Shown piece after piece: positions 8,286-16,571 of a stretch of DNA of 64,000 nucleotides. This DNA comes from Polyangiaceae bacterium. GTDB taxonomy: Bacteria; Myxococcota_A; Polyangia; Polyangiales; Polyangiaceae. The first letter of the stretch is position 1, and each line of letters starts with the position of its first letter. The DNA is taken from NCBI GenBank assembly GCA_020633205.1, contig JACKEB010000019.1, forward strand, positions 1-64,000, in the 5' to 3' direction. The notes under the pieces are model-generated. The model saw only the letters and a program-made list of their open reading frames with translations. It had not been told where the DNA came from and did not search any database. Both the position numbers and the translations under genes were made by a program.

Positions 8286-10261
8286 CCAGCTTCAACGTAA
8301 CCGAGGTTCGCAACGCGTTGCGCTGTCCCCGAGTATTCGCTCTGGGTCGCATCCGAGGGAATCAAGTTGCGTTCCCAATTGGCGCCTCGGCACTAGGCGG
8401 GACATTCCACCGGATCGCCGAGCGTTTGCACGCTCAAGCTGCAGACCCGCCCGCAGCCCTCACGGCGCTACCGGACAACGCACCCGCGGACACCATCGCT
8501 GAGGTGCTCAAGGACTGGGTTCTGGGATACCTCGCGGAAACTCTAGTAACCAACGCGGCACTTCAAAGCATGCCTACGGAGGTCGATGAGCTTGCCGAGG
8601 CGCTGCGAGAATTCGCGCAGTATCTCGCCGAACGCGTCGCGGCGCGCCCCGAAGGGCCAGCGACGGCGCTGGCGGCGTATCTCAAAGGTGCTGAGATAGC
8701 CGTGGAGCAAGTGCTCGGAGAGAAGAGTCAGGAACCAGTACGCCTTTCCGGACGCGTCGATGCGATCTTCGAACCCGAGGCACAGCTGTTCGAGGTCGCG
8801 GAGTACAAGCTCACGGACGAGGACAACGAGGAGCTGGATAGCGCGCAAGTCGCGCTCTATCGACAAATGCTGCGCTGGGATCGCGGTGTCGATGCCACCC
8901 CCGTCGTGCTCCGCTTCACTCCGACGCTGTCGACGACTCGGCTAGCACCCGAAGCCGCCGATCGGCTCGCCGAGCGAGAACTGTTTCCACTCATCCAGCG
9001 CATGGTCGTGTGGGAAGACGAGCCGTTGTCGGCGCCCGCAACCCAACGCAAAGACTTGTGCCCTTCGTGCCCGGTACGCGACGCGTGTCGAGAGACCTAC
9101 TCCGAGCGACTCGCACAGCGGGACGAGCCACCCTCCAGTGCTTGGAGACCACGCCCAGATCCGACGGGCGAGATCGTCCTGCCTCCAGAACCGGAGCGAC
9201 CAAAGAGCGTCGACGGCGATGAAGTCGGCGAGCGTGAGGCCAGCACACTCGCAAACGCCATCGCGGAGAGCTATCGCAGCCAGGGGGTGCATGCGCTGGT
9301 GAAGCCGCCACGGGTCGGAGCGCGCCTGATCACGCTGGAGGTGAGCGTTCAGCGTGGCTCGATCAACCAGATCGATCGGCGCAAAGATGACGTCCTCCAT
9401 TCGCTGGAAGCCGCCCTCGAGATCAAGGCGGACTTCGAGCGCCAGCGCAGCCTTCGGATCTTCCGCGTGGCAAGGCGTCAACCAAGGGACGTCCAGCTCG
9501 CACCGCTCATCGAGCGAGAACGGGCCTGGCTAAGCGAGCGACCGGGGCGCTTCGTGCTCGGCGAGTCGACCGAAGGCGATGTGATCCGCGGGGATCTAGG
9601 CGACCATTCTTCATGCCACTTGTTGGTCGCAGGCATGACCGGCAGCGGCAAGTCTGTACTCCTGAAGGGCATCGTGGCGAGCCTCGTCGAGCTTCATGAT
9701 CCCTCCTCGATTCAACTGACTCTGGTCGACCCAAAGCGAGTCACATTCGGCGGCTTTGCGAACTCAGTCTCCGCCTACCTCGCGCGCCCCTTGGCGTACG
9801 AGACCGAGCAGGTACTGACGTTGCTCGAAGAGCTAAACTCCGAGATGGATGAGCGCTATCGCGCCTTCGAGCCCCTCGCCGTTGAGAACCTCGACGACTA
9901 CAACGACTCGGTCAAGACGCCCCAGCGCTTGCCCCGTCAGGTGCTGGTCGTGGATGAGTTCCAAGACCTGGTGACCACGAAGACAACCGCAGAGCCGTTC
10001 TTCGCGCTGGTGTCCCGACTCGGCGCCAAAGCGCGCGCCGCCGGCATCCACTTGATTCTTGCGACTCAGCGACCCGACGCGAAGGTCGTTCCGGGACGAA
10101 TCAAAGCGAACCTCACCGGTCGCATCGCTTTGCGAGTCCCTGAAGCCATCAACTCGCGCATCATCCTGGATCGGAAAGGAGCCGAGCAGCTCCTTGGTCG
10201 AGGTGACATGCTCGTGAACCTGAGTGGAGAGACGATTCGCGGACAGGCACCTCGCATTTAG
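8282..10261 (+). CDS. Cas4-like Fe-S nuclease fused to FtsK-type DNA translocase
   Basis: A 659-residue two-domain protein. The start is GTG 8282, overlapping the previous stop (GTGA) and preceded by GGAGG. Residues 1-270 are a Cas4/RecB-type PD-(D/E)XK nuclease: C15, GTFH with H43, D160 in SGRVDA, E174 and K176 in AEYKL, Q189 and Y193 in QVALY, and a C-terminal cluster C260, C263, C269 that with C15 makes the four-Cys iron-sulfur site. Residues about 320-659 match the beta and alpha parts of an FtsK/SpoIIIE motor: Walker A GMTGSGKS at 451-458, Walker B VLVVDEF at 554-560, and LILATQRPD at 591-599. There are no membrane segments and no FtsK gamma domain. All catalytic residues I looked for are present in both halves. 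A soluble motor carrying its own nuclease fits a DNA-translocating, DNA-cutting defence effector, which is inference. Confidence 0.9.
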   Translation: MTSFNVTEVRNALRCPRVFALGRIRGNQVAFPIGASALGGTFHRIAERLHAQAADPPAALTALPDNAPADTIAEVLKDWVLGYLAETLVTNAALQSMPTEVDELAEALREFAQYLAERVAARPEGPATALAAYLKGAEIAVEQVLGEKSQEPVRLSGRVDAIFEPEAQLFEVAEYKLTDEDNEELDSAQVALYRQMLRWDRGVDATPVVLRFTPTLSTTRLAPEAADRLAERELFPLIQRMVVWEDEPLSAPATQRKDLCPSCPVRDACRETYSERLAQRDEPPSSAWRPRPDPTGEIVLPPEPERPKSVDGDEVGEREASTLANAIAESYRSQGVHALVKPPRVGARLITLEVSVQRGSINQIDRRKDDVLHSLEAALEIKADFERQRSLRIFRVARRQPRDVQLAPLIERERAWLSERPGRFVLGESTEGDVIRGDLGDHSSCHLLVAGMTGSGKSVLLKGIVASLVELHDPSSIQLTLVDPKRVTFGGFANSVSAYLARPLAYETEQVLTLLEELNSEMDERYRAFEPLAVENLDDYNDSVKTPQRLPRQVLVVDEFQDLVTTKTTAEPFFALVSRLGAKARAAGIHLILATQRPDAKVVPGRIKANLTGRIALRVPEAINSRIILDRKGAEQLLGRGDMLVNLSGETIRGQAPRI

Positions 10262-10281
10262 GGCGGGGCGCGATGTCCCCA

Positions 10282-11844
10282 CTACCTCGGCTGCCAGTCG
10301 AAGAGCCCGCTGCTGTCGAAGATCTGCACCGGAGCAGAGGCAGCCAAGCCCTCCACCTTGAGCGCTTGGACCGTCGTGGTGCTCCCAGCCTTCTGCGTGT
10401 ACAGAACGCGGTCGCCCCGCGGTGCCCAGCCAATCGCGCCCACGGTAACGAACTGGCTGCCAGTCGAGTAGACCGGCAGGCTGGTTCCGGGAGGATTCGC
10501 TGAAACATCTCGCAAGTAGACGCTACTCCCCACCGCGTAGAAAGCGGTCTGAGCGATGGGCGAGATGTGCACCGTGGTAGCCGGCGACACCAATCCGACC
10601 GACTCGACTGAGCTGGTGTCGAGGTAGGCGAGGTACGCGCCAGTCGCATTGGTGTAAGTCAGCCGCGTCTCATTGTGATTCCACACCGCGGACGACGGGT
10701 ATGGGTCACCAGCCAGTCCCGAACTCGTTTGCGTCGCCGTGTCATACAGGGTCGCAGAGGTTGCGTCCCGCCACATGAAGTACTTTCCGCTGGGTGAGGC
10801 GCCAAACCCAGAGGCGCTTTCCGTGGAGAGGTCCGTGGGCGTCCCGACGTTGGCGGCGTCGAACAACCGCGCGGGAGAACTCCCATAAGTCGCGAACTGG
10901 TGACCGCCGGGGATCCAACTGAAGTAGGTTGAAGCTGGGATGGATGCTCCAGGGTCGGTTCCGCTCGCGTCCCGCGAAACCACGAAGCGCGTCTGCGATG
11001 ACGTTCGGTACTGCACGTAGTCTCCGTCAGCAGACCAGGACATCTCACTGATGGCCGCTCCTGCTTCGCCGATTTGCCGCAGGGAACCGTCCGGAAGCCC
11101 CACATACAGCTGATTTGCGCTAGGGTACCCGTTCAGGAGCAAGAACTCATTGCGCGTAGGAGACCACTGCAGCTCGATTGCTTGGTAGGTGAGTACGGTG
11201 GTCGTGGGCAGGTCTTGGTACGCAGGCAAGAGGCGGAGCTCGCGATTCTCCGTTACAGCGCTCACGACTTGGCCGTCCCGAGACCATGCGGTGTCAGGGT
11301 AGTAGCCGTTGGCCGTGGTGATCGTGAAGCTCTCGGTCGGACCGGTCTCGTCAACCCGCTGGACGACAACCTTTCCCGCATCGTGAAGCAAGATCGCGTT
11401 TCCGTCGGGAGACCAGGCATGGAAGCCGCCGCTATTCGACAGGCGGGCCGACTTGATATCCGTCAGGTCCTCGATCCCAACCAGAGTCAGGTTTTGTCCG
11501 GAGGTCACCGCGAGCCACGGGTAAGACGTCGGAGCCGCACCGGCCGTACCACCGACACCGCCTAGACCCGCCGTTCCGCCGGTAGCTCCGCCCGTCCCAC
11601 CAGCGCCGCCCGCACCGCCAGCCCCAGCGCCCGAACCGCCGGCGCCTGCCGCTCCCGAGCCTGCTGTGCCGGCGCTGCCTCCTACGCCACCCGCGCCCGC
11701 TGCGCCGGTGCCCCCCGTAGCGTCGCCGCCTGCACCGGCGGAACCAGCACCGGAGCCGCCCCCGCCCTCATTCGAATCGCCGGAGCAACCGCAGGTGAAC
11801 ACGACCGAGAGCGCTACGGCACACATCAAACCCTTTGAAGCCAT
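10282..11844 (-). CDS. Secreted beta-propeller lipoprotein with Gly-rich spacer
   Basis: A lipoprotein of about 520 residues. The start chosen is ATG at 11844 (MASKGLMCAV), which gives a compact signal peptide ending in a lipobox-like FTCGC; an in-frame ATG 13 codons earlier would put charged residues ahead of it. After the Cys comes a long low-complexity spacer of Gly, Ala, Ser and Thr. The rest has repeated motifs such as FHAWSPDGNAI, TAWSRDGQVV and MSWSADGDYV, the signature of TolB/PD40-like propeller blades. It is probably anchored to the outer membrane and exposed; ligand unknown. It is convergent with the defence operon (20-base gap) and seems unrelated to it. A 13-base direct repeat lies upstream, between it and the kinase gene. 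Confidence 0.8.
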   Translation of the reverse strand: MASKGLMCAVALSVVFTCGCSGDSNEGGGGSGAGSAGAGGDATGGTGAAGAGGVGGSAGTAGSGAAGAGGSGAGAGGAGGAGGTGGATGGTAGLGGVGGTAGAAPTSYPWLAVTSGQNLTLVGIEDLTDIKSARLSNSGGFHAWSPDGNAILLHDAGKVVVQRVDETGPTESFTITTANGYYPDTAWSRDGQVVSAVTENRELRLLPAYQDLPTTTVLTYQAIELQWSPTRNEFLLLNGYPSANQLYVGLPDGSLRQIGEAGAAISEMSWSADGDYVQYRTSSQTRFVVSRDASGTDPGASIPASTYFSWIPGGHQFATYGSSPARLFDAANVGTPTDLSTESASGFGASPSGKYFMWRDATSATLYDTATQTSSGLAGDPYPSSAVWNHNETRLTYTNATGAYLAYLDTSSVESVGLVSPATTVHISPIAQTAFYAVGSSVYLRDVSANPPGTSLPVYSTGSQFVTVGAIGWAPRGDRVLYTQKAGSTTTVQALKVEGLAASAPVQIFDSSGLFDWQPR

Positions 11845-11964
11845 CGTCGTGTGGATACCTGGATCGCGCCAGAGCGCAAGCATCTTCAGGGGTGACCGCG
11901 CGGCAGCGCGAGAAACCTACATCTGACCACGGAGTGCTCGTCCCACGCTCGTGCGGTCGCCAGG

Positions 11965-12003
11965 CATTGTCACATCGCATTGTCACATCGCATTGTCACA
12001 TCG
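11965..12003. repeat. Three perfect tandem copies of a 13-bp unit
   Basis: The unit cattgtcacatcg occurs three times without a mismatch at 11965-11977, 11978-11990 and 11991-12003. It lies in the 170-base gap between the histidine kinase stop (12015) and the lipoprotein start (11844), that is, upstream of the lipoprotein gene. It is less GC-rich than its surroundings. It could be a regulator-binding array or simple replication slippage; nothing here decides between them. Confidence 0.9.
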
Positions 12004-12014
12004 AGGGTTCAGCT

Positions 12015-13985
12015 TCACACTGTCGCGGCTTCCGCTGACTCCCTCACCCCCGAACCCTCCCGCAAAGGCACGCTGACTTCGAGGCGGGTGCCGCCTTCTT
12101 CCAGGCCCTCGAGGCTGAGCGTGGCGCTCAGCGCCGCGCAGCGCTCTTTGATGCCGGTGAGGCCGAGCCCGGGGGAGGCCGTGTCGGACTTGGGTTCGTC
12201 GAAGCGGCGACCGTCGTTTTCGACCAGCAGCAAGAGCTCGCGCCCGACGACCTCCACGCTGACGAACAGATTACGCGCGTTGCCGTGGACGAAGGCGTTG
12301 TTGATGGCTTCTTGAGCGATACGGTAGACGTGGAGTTCTGCGCTGCGGTCCAGCACGCCGTCCACGTCCCGGATCTCCGCGTCCAGGGTTAGCTCCGGTT
12401 GCTCCGGCAGATCGTCGACCAGGCCCTTGAGCGCCGCGGTCAGCCCCAAGCGATCGAGCCTGTCGGGGTGTAGCCCGTGACTCAAGGCTCGGGCCTCATC
12501 GATTCCGCGCGCAACCAAGTCACGTGCGCGCTCCGCAGCGCTTGAAGACTCCCCCGCAAGTACGCCCTTGAGCACGACCAGGAGCTGCCCGAGCCCGTCG
12601 TGGAGATCCCGCGCCACGCGCCGGCGATCGCGATCTTGCTGCTCCATCAAGCGAGTGAGGCCCCGGGCGCGCTCGCGCTGGATCTCGATCTCGCGACCAA
12701 GCCTGAGCTCGTTGCTCTCCTGCTTGGCGCGCTCGCGCTCCGCGTCGATCAGTCGGATGCGGTAACCCAGGGTGAAGCTCAAGAGCACCACCTCGAGCGC
12801 AGAGGCCACCTGCAGATGATACTCCGTGAGGTTGGTGTACGGCGTGAGGCCGAAATACCGCATGGAATAAACGATGCCGGTCACCAGGTACATCGACCAA
12901 GCCACCAGAAACAAGCGGGCGAGGCGATCGCCGCGACGGCTGAGCACGATCGCTGCCAGCAAGATCACGAACAGTGCGACGATCTGCGCGAGCGCCGCCA
13001 GGCCATCGGCATAGGTTCCATCGGTGAAGATCAGCGAAAGCATGCCAACCGCAGGCACCGCGGGCACCCAGCGCAAGATGCGGTCGAGCAGCGGCGTGTG
13101 ACGCTGGGTATCCAGCAAATGGCGACAGAAACCCGTCATCGCGAGGGCGCTGATCCACAGCATCGCCACGGTCCAGAAGCGCGGGTTCGGCGCCATGAGC
13201 CCAGCAACCGGTCGCAGCCATGGCGCCTCGGCCACGTGCATGTTGCGCCCCAGGAAGTACCAGAGCGTTACGCCGACATGAGCCACGTAGTAGCCGTACG
13301 CGTGGCTCTTCAAGATCGCCCAGAGCACGAGGTTGTAGAGCATCAGCGCGAGCAACACCCCGTAAAACGCGCCGTGGGCGAGATTCGAGATAGCGTAGCT
13401 CTCATTGAAGGCTGCCTCGGGACCGACCACCAGCGTGGGCGCTTGCAAGCGGCCGGCGTAGCGGAAGTAGAGCGTCTCCGAATTTCCGGGAGGCAGCACA
13501 AAGCGCATCGTGAAGCCCGTGCGTGGATGCGTGGAAGGAACCTCGGTGCCTACCAGGTGCGCCACCTTTCCGCTCGGCAGGTAGGCGTCCAGCGTCATCG
13601 GCCAAGGGTGGCCCTGCCAGGCTACGAGCTCGCTCGAGTCGCTGTGGTTGACCACCCGTAACCGCACCCACCCGGCCGCGTCGCTGATGTGAAAGCGCGG
13701 ATCGCTGCCGGGCGTCTGCCAGTCAGAGCTCTTGCGCGCAGCCTCGAAGTCGAGCACCCCCGTGGGATCCCGGAGCACGCTCACGCTGTATCGAGCCTGT
13801 ACGACCTCCGCGTCGCGGATCTCCAACGCAACGTCCGTCGAACCATCAACCGCCACGCGGCTGACCCGTTCCTCAGCACGTCCGCAGGCGAGACACGCAA
13901 ACGCCAACACCACGGCGACGAGTGCGCACCACCAGCGCCTCGCTTGAACCGCAAGCCTCAGGCTCCCCAACCCACCGAACGGCAT
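12015..13985 (-). CDS. 7TMR-DISM sensor histidine kinase (HisKA_3 type)
   Basis: A membrane sensor kinase of 656 residues from the ATG at 13985 (MPFGGLGSLRLAVQ). The order is a signal peptide ending near ACLACG, a periplasmic 7TMR-DISMED2-like domain (about 40-190), seven membrane segments of the 7TMR-DISM type (about 195-420), a coiled coil, a HisKA_3 dimerisation domain with RRVARDLHDGLGQLL carrying the phosphoacceptor His, and an HATPase domain with an N-box (EAINNAFVHG) and GLGLTGIKER. NarL-family kinases of this kind phosphorylate LuxR-type response regulators. No response regulator gene is in the neighbourhood, so it is an orphan kinase in this window. It is divergent from the gene at 14072 with an 86-base shared upstream region. 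The periplasmic domain class is thought to bind carbohydrates or similar small ligands. Confidence 0.87.
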   Translation of the reverse strand: MPFGGLGSLRLAVQARRWWCALVAVVLAFACLACGRAEERVSRVAVDGSTDVALEIRDAEVVQARYSVSVLRDPTGVLDFEAARKSSDWQTPGSDPRFHISDAAGWVRLRVVNHSDSSELVAWQGHPWPMTLDAYLPSGKVAHLVGTEVPSTHPRTGFTMRFVLPPGNSETLYFRYAGRLQAPTLVVGPEAAFNESYAISNLAHGAFYGVLLALMLYNLVLWAILKSHAYGYYVAHVGVTLWYFLGRNMHVAEAPWLRPVAGLMAPNPRFWTVAMLWISALAMTGFCRHLLDTQRHTPLLDRILRWVPAVPAVGMLSLIFTDGTYADGLAALAQIVALFVILLAAIVLSRRGDRLARLFLVAWSMYLVTGIVYSMRYFGLTPYTNLTEYHLQVASALEVVLLSFTLGYRIRLIDAERERAKQESNELRLGREIEIQRERARGLTRLMEQQDRDRRRVARDLHDGLGQLLVVLKGVLAGESSSAAERARDLVARGIDEARALSHGLHPDRLDRLGLTAALKGLVDDLPEQPELTLDAEIRDVDGVLDRSAELHVYRIAQEAINNAFVHGNARNLFVSVEVVGRELLLLVENDGRRFDEPKSDTASPGLGLTGIKERCAALSATLSLEGLEEGGTRLEVSVPLREGSGVRESAEAATV

Positions 13986-14071
13986 TCCACATGAGGATCC
14001 CAGAGCGCTTTCGCGGCTACAAGGGCCGTTCGGAGGCTCGACCCATGCCAGCTGGGATAGACTCGGCTCCG

Positions 14072-15247
14072 ATGACTGAGCGTCACCCCACCACGCGCTA
14101 CTGGGGCTTTCCACCGAGCGATCGCCCGCTAACCGAAGGCATACAGCGCCTCAACTTGCGAGAGCTCGCGGCTCGACCAACGCGCTTCGAGCATCACTTG
14201 GTGGTGCTGGGGCGCGCGGGGGACGCCCAGCTCGAGATGGCGACGGCCAGCGAACCGCTCTATTTTGCCCATGGCAACATCACGGACGAGTACGCCATCC
14301 CGATGAACAGCGGGGATGCGCTCTTCGACTCGGTGCCGTTTCGCACTTTCCTGATGGACCGCGAATCAGGCGATGACCTCGGGCGCATCAATCACCGCTC
14401 CTGGGACCTCGTGCTGCATCCTCACGGATACTTGCACTGGCCAGGGCGCCTACGTCCGCCGTTTGCACCGCCGCGCTTTCCGGGCGACGAACGGCGCACC
14501 GGGCTCTCCCTGGTGTACTGCGGCTACCGCCCTCACCCCCCGCACCCTGAGCGACCGCTACGCGTCAGCCCCGGGCGCGAGGACGCCGCGAAGAGCTACA
14601 CCCCGGAGGAGCCGCCGTTTCACTTGGTGAGCTTGAAGGACGACCAGGCACAAGTGCTGGGTCGCGTCGCCACGAGCCGCTTCGAGCTACTGGTCAATCC
14701 AGGGCAGCTCGTAGCGCCCCGAGGCGGCTACCTGTGCGTCGTGACCGCCAGCGGCGAAGTCCACGCCGAGTGCGATCTGCTCTTCTTGCCTCCCGGAACC
14801 AGTCTGGACTGCACTGGCATCGAGCGCGCGCTCTGGTTTTGCGACGCGGAGCACGACGCCGAGCCGCCCAGCGAGATCTGGCAGCGCATGCCGGAGCCCG
14901 ACTTCTTGCCTTTCGAAGAGGCAGCGCCGGGCGCCCTGCCGTTCGCGCAAGGCGCGCTCAAGGTCGAGAGCATCAACGACCAGCTCGTCCGCGTCTGCAT
15001 CGGCGAAACTTCGAGCGAGGTGCCGCGCTACTGGCTCGCGCGTTTTCTGTTTCGCTTGGGCCTCCACGGCTACCAGATCGGCTACCTCGAGACGTACGGC
15101 GGCTTTTTCTACGACGACCAGGGCGGGCATCGCCTAGGGGTTCGGGGGTTAGGATCGATAGACATCGCTCCCGAGAACATCCGCGATACGGTGGAGCGCC
15201 TTTACCGCGCGGTAGCGCCGCCAGGCTACGTCGAGCGGCTGAAGTAG
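14072..15247 (+). CDS. Conserved protein of unknown function
   Basis: A 391-residue soluble protein from ATG 14072 (MTERHPTTRYWGF); an in-frame ATG at 14045 is also possible. I do not recognise a named family. It has two regions rich in beta-strand-like patterns: one around WDLVLHPHGYLHWPGRL (about 110-127), and a second around PGQLVAPRGGYLCVV, ending in LFLPPGTSLDC. The spacing of His, Pro and Gly is loosely like cupin or bicupin folds, but no complete metal-binding motif is visible. The C-terminal 90 residues are distinct and include RFLFRLGLHGYQIGYLETYG. No signal peptide or membrane segment is seen. It is transcribed away from the histidine kinase and ends 73 bases before the convergent hipA-like gene. 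Function unknown. Confidence 0.7.
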   Translation: MTERHPTTRYWGFPPSDRPLTEGIQRLNLRELAARPTRFEHHLVVLGRAGDAQLEMATASEPLYFAHGNITDEYAIPMNSGDALFDSVPFRTFLMDRESGDDLGRINHRSWDLVLHPHGYLHWPGRLRPPFAPPRFPGDERRTGLSLVYCGYRPHPPHPERPLRVSPGREDAAKSYTPEEPPFHLVSLKDDQAQVLGRVATSRFELLVNPGQLVAPRGGYLCVVTASGEVHAECDLLFLPPGTSLDCTGIERALWFCDAEHDAEPPSEIWQRMPEPDFLPFEEAAPGALPFAQGALKVESINDQLVRVCIGETSSEVPRYWLARFLFRLGLHGYQIGYLETYGGFFYDDQGGHRLGVRGLGSIDIAPENIRDTVERLYRAVAPPGYVERLK

Positions 15248-15266
15248 CTTTTTTCGCGAAGCGTGC

Positions 15267-15288
15267 CCCCACACGGGCAACTGTGGGG
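15267..15288. terminator. Hairpin in a convergent gap, possible terminator
   Basis: CCCCACA (15267-15273) and TGTGGGG (15282-15288) form a perfect 7-bp stem with an 8-base loop between the stops of the plus-strand gene (15247) and the minus-strand hipA-like gene (15321). No T-run follows on the plus strand. On the minus strand the nearby run of six T on the opposite strand reads as A. It is therefore at best a weak or factor-assisted bidirectional terminator. Confidence 0.35.
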
Positions 15289-15320
15289 CCAGCTACTCCC
15301 ACTGCTAGACCAGCTTAGGA

Positions 15321-16571
15321 CTAGGCTCCGCGCCAACCACCAACGTGGTTCAGCAGAGGGACCTCTCTCCAGTGACGCTCTAGCGCCTCGTGCATCTCCA
15401 GCGGTGCGAGGTGGGCCACGGTCGACCATGTATCCCGTGCGTTCTCAATTGCCTCAAGGAAACGCTGTTTCAGCGCTCCGCCATCTACGAGGCGTTCCAT
15501 CAGTCGGTCAAGATGGACGACTCCAAGAGCGCGAAAACGGTCCTCTTTCCCAAGTCTCAGTCCCAGCGTCGGTCCCTTCTCGAGATCCCAGCCGAACGCC
15601 TGAGAATTCACGGCTATGGTACACACTTGATCGTAGACTGGCGCCAGAGTGGGCACCGCACTGTCCTCCCCATACACGAAGCTCCAGTTCTTGAGGTGCG
15701 CATCGTCATTCCCCGAGGCAACGACGAACGCGAAGCGTCGCATCAGCTCTTCGAGTACCTCGTGGTGACAAGCCTGCTGCACGATCTGGGCAATCGTGTC
15801 CATGCTCGCTCGCTTGCCCTCTTGCTTCCCGTACTTGTGACGAGGCTCGAAATTCAGGACCTGCGCAAAGTCCTCTTGGTGAACCCGCTTGCCTCCCTCC
15901 AGTCGATCGTAGCGCTGTATCGCAAACGCATGGTCGATTCCTCGACGAAGGAAGCTCTCCAAGCCCACCAAATCCGAGGTCTCCACGACTTGCGTTTCGG
16001 GCACCGGAAGGTTCATCGCGCGCGCCCAGGCCATCGTCGCGTGCTCGATCGCTGGCAACAGCGGCATGTCCACACCGGGAATCTTCACGATCCACTCGGT
16101 GTGCCCCCCATGAGCGGGTAACGTGTACTTGGTACCGCTCTTCGCCATCGAAAACTTCAGCTGGACGCCGGCAAGCGAAGAGAAGCGCAGGGCGTCGGTC
16201 TGTGGCGAGTCCGGAGGGGAATCCTCCGGGCTGTCGAGCACCCCGGCGTCACCCCGCACTTCCACGGCACCAGGCAGATCGCCGCCGAGCACCTGCAGCA
16301 GCGCCATCGACTGCCCGTCTCGCAACCCTAGACGCTTACACAGCAGGTTCCTTAGCTCGGAGTCACGCTCCGGTAGCAAGTTCTCGAACCATACCGGGAG
16401 ATGCGCTGATACCCACGCCTTCGGCCGCTGCTGGTAGAGCTGAAAGCTCATCACCGGGATCCCGTTCCCCTCCCGCCAAGCAACCTCCGGCTCGAAGCGG
16501 TAGTTCTCATGGTGCCCATGGGAGAGGGTCCCCACTAGCTGTCCGTGGACCGTCACGTCGAGGAGCTTCAT
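15321..16571 (-). CDS. HipA-like serine/threonine kinase
   Basis: A 416-residue HipA-family kinase. The N-terminal 100 residues match the HipA N-terminal subdomain. The HipA C-terminal kinase domain shows FSSLAGVQLKF at 130-140 (ATP loop), HQEDFAQ at 231-237, the catalytic GNDDAHLKN at 287-295, and APVYD with D314 as the metal-binding Asp. All the residues expected for activity are present. Characterised HipA toxins phosphorylate aminoacyl-tRNA synthetases or related targets and are neutralised by a HipB-type XRE protein. Here no hipB is adjacent: the immediate upstream neighbour is a DUF262 protein whose stop overlaps the hipA ATG by four bases. A small XRE gene lies one gene further up. A C-terminal extension after about residue 350 is helical. 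Target unknown. Confidence 0.88.
   Translation of the reverse strand: MKLLDVTVHGQLVGTLSHGHHENYRFEPEVAWREGNGIPVMSFQLYQQRPKAWVSAHLPVWFENLLPERDSELRNLLCKRLGLRDGQSMALLQVLGGDLPGAVEVRGDAGVLDSPEDSPPDSPQTDALRFSSLAGVQLKFSMAKSGTKYTLPAHGGHTEWIVKIPGVDMPLLPAIEHATMAWARAMNLPVPETQVVETSDLVGLESFLRRGIDHAFAIQRYDRLEGGKRVHQEDFAQVLNFEPRHKYGKQEGKRASMDTIAQIVQQACHHEVLEELMRRFAFVVASGNDDAHLKNWSFVYGEDSAVPTLAPVYDQVCTIAVNSQAFGWDLEKGPTLGLRLGKEDRFRALGVVHLDRLMERLVDGGALKQRFLEAIENARDTWSTVAHLAPLEMHEALERHWREVPLLNHVGGWRGA

Noticed and set aside
8282..9100. Cas4-like domain taken as a sign of a CRISPR adaptation locus
   Set aside because: No cas1, cas2 or array is in the window; the domain is fused to a DNA motor.
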